This document shows positions 51,401-60,104 of a DNA stretch of 64,000 nucleotides, in pieces. The notes under the pieces were generated by a model that was not told the DNA's origin, ran no database searches, and saw only the letters and a list, made by a program, of their open reading frames with translations. The stretch is from Ardenticatenales bacterium (GTDB taxonomy: Bacteria > Chloroflexota > Anaerolineae > Promineifilales > Promineifilaceae). The stretch covers positions 186,001 to 250,000 of the forward strand of contig JACKBL010000003.1 in the NCBI GenBank assembly GCA_020634515.1. The letters are read 5' to 3'. Made by a program: the position numbers and the translations under genes. Position 1 is the stretch's first letter. The number at the start of each line of letters is the position of its first letter.

Positions 51401-52987
51401 TCAGGCGCGGCGTCGCAGTGGCCGCAGCAGGAGGTATGGCTCGCGCAGGTGCAGCACCAGGCTGACGGCCAGATAAGCCAGCCCACCAGCGGTTCCCCCC
51501 AGCACAAGGGAAAGAAGGACGCCGGCTTCCTGGCTAATGTGATAGGTAAACTGCGCTGCCAGACCCAGAGCCAGCGCCGCCACGGTCATGCGCCATACAC
51601 CATCCCATAAATGCCGGCCATCAACGCCGCCCATTTTGCGTCGCAGCAGCCAGAGCAGGATGCCCATCTCCACCCAGTTGGAGAGGCTGTGTCCTAGAGC
51701 CAGCCCGCCGAAGGGGAGCCATTCCAGGGCGGGGAAAAGGGTGCGGCTGAACCAGAGGCCCAGCACGATCATGAGCAGAAGCTGCGCAGCACCGGCCAGC
51801 ACGGGCGTCACTGTGTCGCCGAGGGCGTAGAAGGCGCGGGCGATCACTTCGATAGCGGCCAGGCTGACCAATCCCACGGCGTAGAAGAGAAGCGCCCAGG
51901 CAACGTATTGCGTGGCGGTTTCGCCGAAATCGCCGCGTTGAAAAAAAAGCGTTATCAGCGGTTGGCGCAGGACCCCAAGGAGGACGGCCGCGGGCAAGCC
52001 GAGAAAGGTGATAAGGCGCAGCGTGTCCGCCAGGATACGGCGCATGTCGCGGAAGTTAGCTTCGGCGGCGAGGGTGGCGAAGGTGGGAAAGGCGGCGATG
52101 CCCAGGGCTTGCCCGAGGAAGCCGAGGGGCATGCTCATGACGCGCCATGCCTGGTCCAGGGCGCGAATGCTACCCAGCGGCATGACTTGAGCCAGGAATT
52201 GGGTGACGACGATGGTGATCTCGCTAAAGGAAAGGCCGACGACGCGGGGGGCCATGAGGCGGAGGACCTGGCGCACGCCGGGATCGCGCAGGGTGAGATA
52301 GGGGGTGTAGCGGGCTTGTTTTTGGCGCAGTGCCGGCATTTGCACCAACAGATGCCCCAACGAACCAATGACTACGCCGTACCCCAACCCCATCACATTC
52401 CCCGGCCATAGCACGGCTCCCAGCATAATGCCGATGTTGTAGACGCTGCCCGCTAATGCCGGCAGCAAAAAATGCTGCCGCGCATTCAAAGCCCCCATCA
52501 CCACCCCGCTCACGCCGAAAATGATCGGCGACAGCAGCATCACGCGCATCAGGTCGGCCGTCATCGGCAGCAACGCGGCATTGTCGCGCACCAGTTCCGG
52601 GTATGCCAGCCGGACAATTTGTGGCGTGAAGAGAAACGTAATGCCGGCAACCACCGTCGTTGCCAGCGTCGCCAGATTGATGATGACCGAAAATAGTCGC
52701 CAGCCCCCCTCCGCATCGTCGCGGGCGAAATAGGCGGCAAACGTGGGAATGAAGGCGGAGCCAAGCGCGCCGCCGGCAATGACGGTGAAGATGAGTTGGG
52801 GATAGCGGCTGGCGATGGCGTAGGCGTTCGCTTCCAGGCTGAGGGCGTCGTAGTAGTAGTTGATGACCACATCGCGCCCCAATCCCAATAGCCGACTCAG
52901 GACCATGGCCATCATGACAATGCCGGCAGCTTGCAGCACCTGCGCGCGCGCGGTTGAATGGGAAGACGAATTGGGATTAGCGGACAT
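51401..52987 (-). CDS. murJ: Lipid II flippase MurJ (MviN)
   Basis: Encodes 528 residues with about 14 membrane helices. It opens with AAGIVMMAMVLSRLLGLGRDVV, shows the MVF-family FARDDAEGGWRLFSVI loop, and carries conserved charged residues in the cavity helices (GQALGIAAFPTFATLAAE). It translocates lipid-linked peptidoglycan precursors across the membrane. TGCCGGCA sites at 52331, 52458, 52643 and 52921 coincide with local G/C skew switches. No ribosome-binding site is clear before the ATG. Confidence 0.93.
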   Translation of the reverse strand: MSANPNSSSHSTARAQVLQAAGIVMMAMVLSRLLGLGRDVVINYYYDALSLEANAYAIASRYPQLIFTVIAGGALGSAFIPTFAAYFARDDAEGGWRLFSVIINLATLATTVVAGITFLFTPQIVRLAYPELVRDNAALLPMTADLMRVMLLSPIIFGVSGVVMGALNARQHFLLPALAGSVYNIGIMLGAVLWPGNVMGLGYGVVIGSLGHLLVQMPALRQKQARYTPYLTLRDPGVRQVLRLMAPRVVGLSFSEITIVVTQFLAQVMPLGSIRALDQAWRVMSMPLGFLGQALGIAAFPTFATLAAEANFRDMRRILADTLRLITFLGLPAAVLLGVLRQPLITLFFQRGDFGETATQYVAWALLFYAVGLVSLAAIEVIARAFYALGDTVTPVLAGAAQLLLMIVLGLWFSRTLFPALEWLPFGGLALGHSLSNWVEMGILLWLLRRKMGGVDGRHLWDGVWRMTVAALALGLAAQFTYHISQEAGVLLSLVLGGTAGGLAYLAVSLVLHLREPYLLLRPLRRRA

Positions 52988-53037
52988 GCGGGGAATTATA
53001 CGCCGAGATGGGCGTTGGCGCGTACTTTGCCCGGCGG

Positions 53038-53069
53038 CAAAAAAACAGGCCAGCTAAAAAGCTGGCCTG
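53038..53069 (-). terminator. Terminator for the minus-strand GT-C gene
   Basis: On the minus strand CAGGCCAGC and GCTGGCCTG (53061-53069 and 53046-53054) form a 9-bp stem with a TTTTTA loop, followed by seven T. It lies downstream of the 53240-54748 gene. The 53070-53239 stretch shows nothing else. Confidence 0.85.
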
Positions 53070-53239
53070 GAAATTTCGTGAGAGTCAAGGGCGCCGAACC
53101 AAGACTCTCATTCAAAAGGAGGAGAAGAAGAGATTTGATGCTTCGTATTTTAGAACAATAGACCGAGTAATGCTGTACGCAAATTCGACGCAAATTCGAC
53201 GCAAAACCTACGGAAGTGAATCAATTCACAAACGCTTGC

Positions 53240-54748
53240 TCACGCATCGATCCGCCGCTCCAGCCTTTTGCCGCGTCCCCGCCAATCCCGCGTGGCCAGC
53301 CAGGGCAGCCCAAACACAAACGGCACGCCCACCAGATGCGCCCACAGGAACTCCCGCGCCAGCAAGTACTGCCACACGTGCCCGTAGATAACCACCGAAA
53401 GCTGCGTCGTGAAAAGAAACCATAACCCCACCCGCCTGCGTCGCCGCGCCACCTCGTCATCATCATCGACCAGCAGCCAGATAAGGGGCCAGGCCGCGTA
53501 CCAGATGCGAAAGGCCAATGCCTGCCACACGTAGGCGATGAAGGCATCGGCGATGCTACGCGGCGTCGCCCGCCCGCGCAGCGCCAACCAGCCCAACCAC
53601 GCCCCCGCCAGGGTGAACAAAACGGTCGTCAGACGACTGACTTGCGTCACGGTCAGGGACCACCCCAACCGCTCCATAAGCAAAATCAGGAGCGTGGCCG
53701 GGGAGAAACCGGCAAACGTGGTTGCTTCGCGCAGCAGTCGCCCCGCCAGTTGCAGCGGCGAGCCAAAGGGGAGAAAGGCAAGGGTGACGAGCGCGGCGCT
53801 GCCACCCAAAGCGGCCAGGACGAACGCCAGTTGAGAGACATAAACCAGGGGGGCAAATGGTCCCAGGCGCGGGCTTAGGGAGTGGCTGTTGACGCGGGCG
53901 GCGTTGCGCCAGGCGGCGAGAAAGAGAAAGGGCAAGGCCAGCAAGGCGATGGGTTTGGTGAGCGCGGCCAGGACGGCAACCCAAAAGCCAATGGTAGGTC
54001 GGCGGCGGCGAATGAACCACCAGCCGAGCAGGAGCCAGAGCAGCATGAGGGCATCATTGTGTCCATCGACGATGAAGATAAGCAGCAGGGCAGGATTCCA
54101 GGCCCAGAGGAGAAGCGTGCCGGCATTTTCCGCGCGCGACAATCGGTCCGGGTCAGTCACCAAAATCCGCCACAGCAGCACCCCCATCAACCAGAAAGCC
54201 AACGCGGCCAGCACCTTGAACGAGAGCAAATTCAGCCAAAAATCGGCCGGAGCCACGCCCGTCACCACGCTGGCCGCCCCCTCCCAGAGTGGGCCATATG
54301 GCGATGTTTCCCCCGCCCACTCCCCCGCCAGCGGCAAATACGGGTCTTGCGCGAAAGCGTCCGGCGGCGAAACAAATGGACTCTGCCCGTAAACGCTGCT
54401 CACACGCCCCCGAATCGCGTAGCGGTACAGGTCCGTCGCGTTGATCGGGTATGTGGTCAGCAGAGGCACGGCCAGCAGCAGTGAACCCAGCATAATCATC
54501 AGAAACGGACGGCGTGGGGGATCGCGGCGCACACGGGCATAGGCCAGTCCATGCAGGCCAAACAGGGCGGACAACAGCGCGGCATAGGCCAACCCCGCCG
54601 CCAACGAGGGCGTGAAGCCGCGCACATCACGCAGCGGAACGGTCAGGTAGTAGCGGTGAAAGGGGAACCACAGCCGCAGTAGCACATAGCCGGCCAGGCT
54701 AGAGGAGAAGAGAACGGAAAGAGGGATCTGCCGCAAACGGGATTGCAC
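53240..54748 (-). CDS. GT-C membrane glycosyltransferase (MptA/B- or GT87-like)
   Basis: Encodes 502 residues with about 11-13 membrane helices. The large outer loop carries INATDLYRYAIRGRVSSVYG and DPYLPLAGEWAGETSPYGPL, which match the polyprenol-phosphate mannosyltransferase (MptA/MptB) group. Such enzymes build mannose-containing cell-envelope glycans; the donor could come from the GT2 at 25503. It is followed by a strong terminator, and the upstream gene is a histidine kinase on the same strand. Confidence 0.75.
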   Translation of the reverse strand: MQSRLRQIPLSVLFSSSLAGYVLLRLWFPFHRYYLTVPLRDVRGFTPSLAAGLAYAALLSALFGLHGLAYARVRRDPPRRPFLMIMLGSLLLAVPLLTTYPINATDLYRYAIRGRVSSVYGQSPFVSPPDAFAQDPYLPLAGEWAGETSPYGPLWEGAASVVTGVAPADFWLNLLSFKVLAALAFWLMGVLLWRILVTDPDRLSRAENAGTLLLWAWNPALLLIFIVDGHNDALMLLWLLLGWWFIRRRRPTIGFWVAVLAALTKPIALLALPFLFLAAWRNAARVNSHSLSPRLGPFAPLVYVSQLAFVLAALGGSAALVTLAFLPFGSPLQLAGRLLREATTFAGFSPATLLILLMERLGWSLTVTQVSRLTTVLFTLAGAWLGWLALRGRATPRSIADAFIAYVWQALAFRIWYAAWPLIWLLVDDDDEVARRRRRVGLWFLFTTQLSVVIYGHVWQYLLAREFLWAHLVGVPFVFGLPWLATRDWRGRGKRLERRIDA

Positions 54749-54832
54749 AAGCTTCTATGACGGCTGATCGGGGTACTTGTCGGCGCGGCGCGCCTTGACC
54801 AATGAACCGGTATGCGGCACTTTCATGAGCAT

Positions 54833-56302
54833 TTATCCGGCGGGAGCATTTCGTTTCTTGAGGGGCACAATGAGCGTCACCGCCGTGCCGCGTCCGGGCA
54901 CGGAATCAACCTTGATGGAACCCTCGATCCGCTCCGCCCGTTCGCGCATGTTCACCATGCCCAGGCTGCCCCGCGCCGTATAGTTGGCGTTCACTTCGCC
55001 CACGTCAAACCCAACGCCATCATCCTGCACGCGAGCCACGAACAGGTCCCCTTCCCGCCATAAACGCACCTCGATCATGCTGGCCTCGGCATATTTGCGC
55101 GCATTGCCCAACGCTTCTTCAATGATGGAAAAGACAACGGTTTGCGTGGGTTGGTCTAACAATTCCGCGTAGTCGCCGCCCACCAGCCGCATCTTGATTT
55201 TGTCCGTCTCGCGGATTTTTTCTATGGCGGCTTCGATGGCCGCGGCCAGGCCGTCTGTCTCCAACACCAATGGGCGCAGGGCAAACAACATGCCCCGTAT
55301 TTCTTTGGAGGTCCGCTTTGCCAGCCGCTCCACTTTGATCAGTTCGTCGAGGGCCTGGCGCGGGTCCCTGACCATGAGGCTGCGCACGAAGTTGATGTGC
55401 ATGGCGATGGCGGCGATGCTTTGCGTGGGACCGTCGTGAAGGCTGCGCGCCAGTTCTTTGCGGGCTTCTTCGTCCGCTTCGATCAGGCGTTGTTTTTCGG
55501 CGCGCAGGTCCTGGTAGAGTTGGGCATTTTGCAGGGCGATGACGGACTGATCGGCAACGGCTTTGAAGAACTCGAAACGATCCTGGCTGAATTCAACGCC
55601 AAATTCCGTGCCGATGATCATGGCTCCAAAGAGTTGAAAGCCGGCGCGCAGGGGAATGCAAACGGCGCTCTGGCAGGTTTGAAAGGCGATGAGTTTACGC
55701 AGTTCGGGGTCCTGGGCGGGCTTATCGGTGCTGATGGGTTCGGCGTTTTTGAGGGATTCGGCGATGATGCCGGCATTATCCCCCACCTCTTGCTCAAAAT
55801 CACGGGCGGCAAAACGGCGGGCGGCCACCGGAACCAGCTTCCCCGCATCATAAAGAAAGACCGCCCCCGTCAAGGATTGTGCCGGCACGCCCAACTCCTC
55901 CAGCACCAGGCTCGCCGCATCCAACGCCACATCCATCACACGCTCAAAACTGAGCGTGCCGCTAATCGTAGAAGCCATCTGCTGCAAAGCGCGCGCCCGG
56001 TTGCTCGCCACCCGCAGCGTGTTCAACTCATCATCCACGCTCACCAGCGTCACCGCCCGCGTCTGGCCGCCAATCTGGATGACGACCATCATCACCAACG
56101 CCGCCAACAGCAGCAGGACGGCTCCCGCCAACCCTAATGCCGGCAACCAGAGTGCCGCATCACCCTGCCATAACAGCGTGCGCAGCCCCCAAAATGCCGC
56201 GGCCATTCCTATCAGACCCAGCAAAAATAGGAGGAAGATAGCCCAGTTGAGGCGGCGAAATCCTTCCCGGAGAAGCGTGGCGGCGTTTTTCTTCTTGCGC
56301 AT
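54833..56302 (-). CDS. Sensor histidine kinase with GAF domain (NarL/HisKA_3 type)
   Basis: Encodes 489 residues. Two membrane helices (about 18-42 and 50-76), a short linker helix, a GAF domain (about 115-265) and the HisKA_3 dimer domain with the phospho-accepting H289 in ELARSLHDGPTQS, then an HATPase_c with QDDGVGFDVG and GSLGMVNMRERAE. These kinases phosphorylate a NarL-type response regulator, but none is adjacent. AGGGATG lies just before the ATG. The signal sensed by the GAF domain is unknown. Confidence 0.92.
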   Translation of the reverse strand: MRKKKNAATLLREGFRRLNWAIFLLFLLGLIGMAAAFWGLRTLLWQGDAALWLPALGLAGAVLLLLAALVMMVVIQIGGQTRAVTLVSVDDELNTLRVASNRARALQQMASTISGTLSFERVMDVALDAASLVLEELGVPAQSLTGAVFLYDAGKLVPVAARRFAARDFEQEVGDNAGIIAESLKNAEPISTDKPAQDPELRKLIAFQTCQSAVCIPLRAGFQLFGAMIIGTEFGVEFSQDRFEFFKAVADQSVIALQNAQLYQDLRAEKQRLIEADEEARKELARSLHDGPTQSIAAIAMHINFVRSLMVRDPRQALDELIKVERLAKRTSKEIRGMLFALRPLVLETDGLAAAIEAAIEKIRETDKIKMRLVGGDYAELLDQPTQTVVFSIIEEALGNARKYAEASMIEVRLWREGDLFVARVQDDGVGFDVGEVNANYTARGSLGMVNMRERAERIEGSIKVDSVPGRGTAVTLIVPLKKRNAPAG

Positions 56303-56339
56303 TTCATCCCTGGAGTTTGTTGCAAATCAACTGCTCAGG

Positions 56340-56588
56340 ACTTAGTGGCTGTCCGCAATTAAGTTAGCGGAATTGTGCGGACAGCTTGTCAGTAGCCGTC
56401 CGATGAAAACGCGAACTCGTTTTTGGAGGGCTACCTAGTGGCTGTCCGCAATTAAGTTAGCGGAAATGTGCGGACAGTACCAAACCCGTGTACCACGGTA
56501 TCTTCCCGGAAGCTCGATTTCAGGCACAAAGCGTCTCATCATTCAAGTTATCTGGCATCAAAACAGCGTTCGGGAGGTGGTGGTGAAC
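56340..56588. repeat. Repeat family E copy 3 (duplicated palindromes) and inverted family-A copy
   Basis: TAGTGGCTGTCCGCAATTAA-type palindrome occurs twice (56343-56387 and 56439-56477) around a GTCCGATGAAAACGCGAAC element. An inverted copy of family A (56500-56588) follows: ATCTTCCCGGAAGCTCGATTT, CATCATTC and AAAACAGC. The rest of 56303-56705 holds no gene. Confidence 0.85.
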
Positions 56589-56705
56589 GGTTACACTATT
56601 TCATTATACCGAACAGGAAATAAAATTCGATAGGATGATGGCTTCATTGAGGGGAGTTGGCGGTTGGGCGTCTTTGACTATGCCCGAATTCCCCCATTCA
56701 CCGGG

Positions 56706-57617
56706 TCACTCTTCGCTCAGGACGCGGGCGATGCGGGCAGCAATGCCGGCATTATGCCGCAACAAAGCCGTATTCGCCTCCAGACTGGCCCCATCGGTCA
56801 ATTCCAACACGCGCTGCAAGAGCCACGGCGTGGCCGCCGGGCCGTGAATGCCGGCAGCGTCCGCCTCCTGCGTGGCCTGAACGATGGCCGATTCGGCGGC
56901 AGTGGGGGACAGGGCCGCGTCCGCCGGCACGGGCACGGTGACGAGCGTGGCGGATTGCAGGTCAAGGCGGCGGCGGGCGCGGACGAGGGCAGCCACCTGC
57001 GCCGGCGTGTCCAGGCGGGCGTCTACGGGAAGGCCGCTGGTGGGGGAGTAAAATGCCGGCATTTCATCCGTCCCATACCCCACCACCGTCACTCCGTTCG
57101 TCTCCAACACCTCCCGCGTCGCCGCCAGATCCAAAATCGACTTCGCCCCACTGCACACCACCGTCACCGGCGTGCGCCCCAACTCCCGCAAATCCGCACT
57201 AACATCAAACGGATGCCCCCGATGCACACCACCAATCCCCCCCGTCGCAAACAACTCAATCCCCGCCTCTCGCGCCACAATCATCGTCCCCGCCACCGTC
57301 GTCGCCCCATCCTCCCCCAACGCCAGCGCCAGCGGCAAGTCACGACGGCTACATTTACGCACCGTCCCCGGCGGACGCTGGCCCAGGTAAGACAATTGCG
57401 CCGCCGTCAATCCCACATGAATCCGCCCGCTCAAGATGGCAATCGTTGCCGGCACGGCCCCCACCTCCCGCACCGCCGCCTCAATCGCCGCCGCCGTCTC
57501 CACGTTGCGGGGAAAAGGCAATCCATGCGTGATCAGCGTACTTTCCAGAGCGACCACCGCCGCGCCCGCGCGCAGCGCCGCCTCCACTTCAGGCAAAAAA
57601 TGTAGCAGTTGATTCAT
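56706..57617 (-). CDS. psuG: Pseudouridine-5'-phosphate glycosidase
   Basis: Encodes 303 residues. The PsuG marks are ALESTLITHGLPFPRNVE near the start, ATIAILSGRIHVGL, VRKCSRRDLP and the metal-site block IELFATGGIGGVHRG, then VVCSGAKSILDL. It cleaves pseudouridine 5'-phosphate into ribose-5-phosphate and uracil, a step in salvage or degradation of modified nucleosides. No pseudouridine kinase is adjacent. ATG 57617 has CAGG about seven bases upstream; a TTG at 57635 is an alternative. Four TGCCGGCA sites lie in the gene. Confidence 0.93.
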   Translation of the reverse strand: MNQLLHFLPEVEAALRAGAAVVALESTLITHGLPFPRNVETAAAIEAAVREVGAVPATIAILSGRIHVGLTAAQLSYLGQRPPGTVRKCSRRDLPLALALGEDGATTVAGTMIVAREAGIELFATGGIGGVHRGHPFDVSADLRELGRTPVTVVCSGAKSILDLAATREVLETNGVTVVGYGTDEMPAFYSPTSGLPVDARLDTPAQVAALVRARRRLDLQSATLVTVPVPADAALSPTAAESAIVQATQEADAAGIHGPAATPWLLQRVLELTDGASLEANTALLRHNAGIAARIARVLSEE

Positions 57618-57677
57618 CACAAACCTGTACCCCAAACCATTTCCGCGCGGCTTGCATCCTCAGCACGCTTCCGTCTA

Positions 57678-57768
57678 GGACTGACGATGAGATAAAGTTC
57701 GGAATGGCATCGTCAGTTTGCAGGAACGGCAAGGAAACAACTTCGTTGTCTTGTTTAATTTCCGTTCC
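57678..57768. repeat. Repeat family F, copy 2
   Basis: Matches 2036-2125 with compensating changes in the first stem (CTGACGAT with ATCGTCAG). It is the main content of the 57618-58042 gap, which also has a CTTCCCGCAAGC fragment (57881-57892) and no gene. Confidence 0.8.
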
Positions 57769-58042
57769 GTAGGTAACCTTCGCACAGGGATTGAAGCGCG
57801 CCGGACGGATTCTTACCTGCCGGATAATCGAAACCCAATTTTGAACGAACCCCTGGCCGGCAGCATCTATTCACGCCCCCCTTCCCGCAAGCTGAATAGT
57901 TGCCAATTATCGTGTACACTTGGGCCACACGGCACCGATCACGCCACACAGTGATCATACCATAAGCTGCACGATCAGCCCGCCATTGAATTCAGACATA
58001 ATGCATATTGAAAGGAGACCGGATCCCCGTTAAACTGAAAAC

Positions 58043-59353
58043 ATGACAGATGAAAAAACAACCGCCCTGAACGAATTTAAGCAAGCGCGCCGCCAGGCTC
58101 GTCGACGACAATTGGTCGCCCGCCTCAGCGGACGCGACCTGCAACTGTTGCCGTTCGAGACCATTCGCGCCCAGCTCAAGCAGCGGAACCCCATGTATCG
58201 GGGCATTCAGCAAATCCCCATCCGGAAAATTGTGGGCAGCGTGGGTCGCTACCGCGAGTTTAATCGCGGTTTGCAGCCGCTCAACGACAGTTTGCAAGCG
58301 CGTTGGGTTAATGTACATTCGCTGGCGACCGCGGCTGAAGGGTGGCCACCCATCGAAGTGTACCAAATTGGCGACGTGTACTTTATCAAAGATGGCAATC
58401 ATCGCGCTTCCGTGGCTAAAGCCATGGGCAATGAGACCATCGAGGCGCATGTATGGCAGTTTCCAGAGGAGGTTCAGATCGGTCCCGATGATTCACTGGA
58501 CGAGGTTTTGATCCGCTTTGGCCGCCGCAATTTCCTGGAAGCGACACACCTGGACACGCTGCGACCGGAGCAGGACATTGAGGTGACAACGCCAGGTCGT
58601 TTTACGGAATTACTGGCCCAAATTGAGGATTTGCAGGCGCAGCTTTCCTACATAGATCGCCAGGAAATGCCTTACGCGGAGGCCGTGGCCGCCTGGTACG
58701 ACATCATCTATCTCCCCGTCGTGCAGATTATTCGGGAAGCCGGTTTGCTGGTCAATTTTCCCGAACGTACAGAAACAGACTTGTTCGTATGGTTGTCCAT
58801 CCACCGTGACGCCGTGATTGCGCAATTCGGCCTGGATGCCAACAGTTCGCTGGAAGTGATGGCCCGGGCACTGGCGCACCAGTATAAGGAGGGGAGCCTG
58901 GACAAGCTGGCGCGGCACGTGCTGCGGCTGTTCGGGCAGGAAGCGCCACCGCCGTGGCGCATTCTAGATCAATCGGACAGCACGGTGACGATTGAGTATG
59001 ATGAGGATGAGCAGGACCGACAAGAAACAGAAGTGAAGATGTATGAGGAGAATATTATGTTGGTGAAGAATTATACGAAGACAAGAAATTTTTGCCGCGT
59101 GACGTTCAAATTGCCGGCGGAAGTCAGCGCGGAAACGGTTCATCTCGTAGGCGACTTCAATGATTGGGACACCACGTCGCACCCAATGAAGAAGCTAAAG
59201 GATGGCAGCTTCAGCCTGACCGTGTCTTTGCCCACCGAACAGTCTTACCGCTTCCGGTACCTGCTTGACGGTGAGCGCTGGGACAACGATTGGGCTGCCG
59301 ATGCCTACGTACCAAACGAATTCGGCAGCGATGACTCTCTGATCAAGGTGTAA
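58043..59353 (+). CDS. ParB-like nuclease-type domain fused to a CBM48 (AMPK-glycogen-binding) domain
   Basis: Encodes 436 residues. A basic N-terminus (FKQARRQARRRQLVARL) precedes a ParB/sulfiredoxin-like domain with the core FIKDGNHRASVAKAM (DGNHR at 117-121). The middle is helical. The C-terminus from about 339 (MLVKNYTKTRNFCRVTFKLP, LVGDFNDWD, YRFRYLLDGERWDNDW) is the small CBM48 'isoamylase early set' protein that is usually a separate gene of about 100 residues. An in-frame TAA just upstream fixes ATG 58043. An internal ATG with GAGGAG also exists. The role is unknown; glycogen or starch sensing is a guess. Confidence 0.75.
   Translation: MTDEKTTALNEFKQARRQARRRQLVARLSGRDLQLLPFETIRAQLKQRNPMYRGIQQIPIRKIVGSVGRYREFNRGLQPLNDSLQARWVNVHSLATAAEGWPPIEVYQIGDVYFIKDGNHRASVAKAMGNETIEAHVWQFPEEVQIGPDDSLDEVLIRFGRRNFLEATHLDTLRPEQDIEVTTPGRFTELLAQIEDLQAQLSYIDRQEMPYAEAVAAWYDIIYLPVVQIIREAGLLVNFPERTETDLFVWLSIHRDAVIAQFGLDANSSLEVMARALAHQYKEGSLDKLARHVLRLFGQEAPPPWRILDQSDSTVTIEYDEDEQDRQETEVKMYEENIMLVKNYTKTRNFCRVTFKLPAEVSAETVHLVGDFNDWDTTSHPMKKLKDGSFSLTVSLPTEQSYRFRYLLDGERWDNDWAADAYVPNEFGSDDSLIKV
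59045..59059 (+). promoter_or_regulatory. Strong internal ribosome-binding site and ATG (59057) at the CBM48 boundary
   Basis: GAGGAG (59045-59050), a six-base spacer and ATG 59057 (residue 339) sit exactly where the standalone CBM48 family begins. A separate 98-residue protein could be made from the same mRNA. Confidence 0.6.
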
Positions 59354-59410
59354 ACGGCAGGCAACGGCAACCGCCGTCCCGCTTCACCCCAAACAACAGC
59401 ATCCCGTTGC

Positions 59411-59441
59411 GCCCGTGCAAGCATGAAGGGCTTGCACGGGC
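59411..59441. terminator. Perfect hairpin between the ParB-CBM48 and GNAT genes
   Basis: GCCCGTGCAAGC (59411-59422) pairs with GCTTGCACGGGC (59430-59441) around a seven-base loop. It follows the upstream stop by about 60 bases. A T run is absent, so termination strength is uncertain. Confidence 0.5.
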
Positions 59442-59475
59442 GTTCCCTATTGGCGCGCACGCCGAGGACGTTATC

Positions 59476-60072
59476 ATGTTGGAAATGCCCATTTTGGAAA
59501 CACCCCGCCTGCAAATTCGCCCTTTTGCGCTGGCGGATCTGGCGGATGCGTATCGCCTGTTTGACGAAGAACTGGCCGACGCCGATCTCGGCACGGTAAC
59601 AGTGACGGCGCGTGCGCAGCGGGCCGAATGGCTGCAATGGACCGTGCTTAATTACACACAGTTGGCGCAGTTGAACCAGCCGCCCTACGGGGATCGGGCC
59701 ATCGTCCTTCAAGCGACGGGCGAATTGATTGGCTCCTGTGGTTATGTGCCCTGTTTGAATGCCTTTGCCCAGGTTCCGGGGATGGCGGCCACCGTTGAGG
59801 CGGACCGCGTCTCGCCGGAGTTTGGCCTTTTCTACGCCATTTCGCCAACGCATCAGCGGCGCGGCTATGCCACGGAAGCGGCGCAGGCGATGGTTGATTA
59901 CGCCTTTCAGCATTTGCGCTTGCGGCGCATTGTGGCGGAAACGAATTATGATAATGAGGGGTCAATAGGGGTGATGCGGCGGTTGGGGATGCGGATTGGG
60001 CGCAATTCGCTGCCGGAACCGCCGTGGCTACAAGTGGTGGGCGTGATAGAATTCCAGGCAGAAGTTGAATAA
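59476..60072 (+). CDS. GNAT N-acetyltransferase (RimJ/RimL type)
   Basis: Encodes 198 residues. It opens with MPILETPRLQIRPFALADLAD, and has the GNAT motif FYAISPTHQRRGYATEAAQAM plus AETNYDNEGSIGVMRRLGM. It acetylates an amine with acetyl-CoA; members often modify ribosomal protein N-termini or small molecules. GAGGA eight bases before ATG 59476 sets the start. It runs on the same strand as the PLD gene, 32 bases apart. Confidence 0.85.
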   Translation: MLEMPILETPRLQIRPFALADLADAYRLFDEELADADLGTVTVTARAQRAEWLQWTVLNYTQLAQLNQPPYGDRAIVLQATGELIGSCGYVPCLNAFAQVPGMAATVEADRVSPEFGLFYAISPTHQRRGYATEAAQAMVDYAFQHLRLRRIVAETNYDNEGSIGVMRRLGMRIGRNSLPEPPWLQVVGVIEFQAEVE

Positions 60073-60104
60073 ATCGCCCGAGACACGCAACGGAGAGTAT
60101 TCCC

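Noticed and set aside
50996..51610. 204-codon plus-strand frame upstream and into murJ antisense
   Set aside because: No start signal, no domain, overlaps murJ on the other strand.
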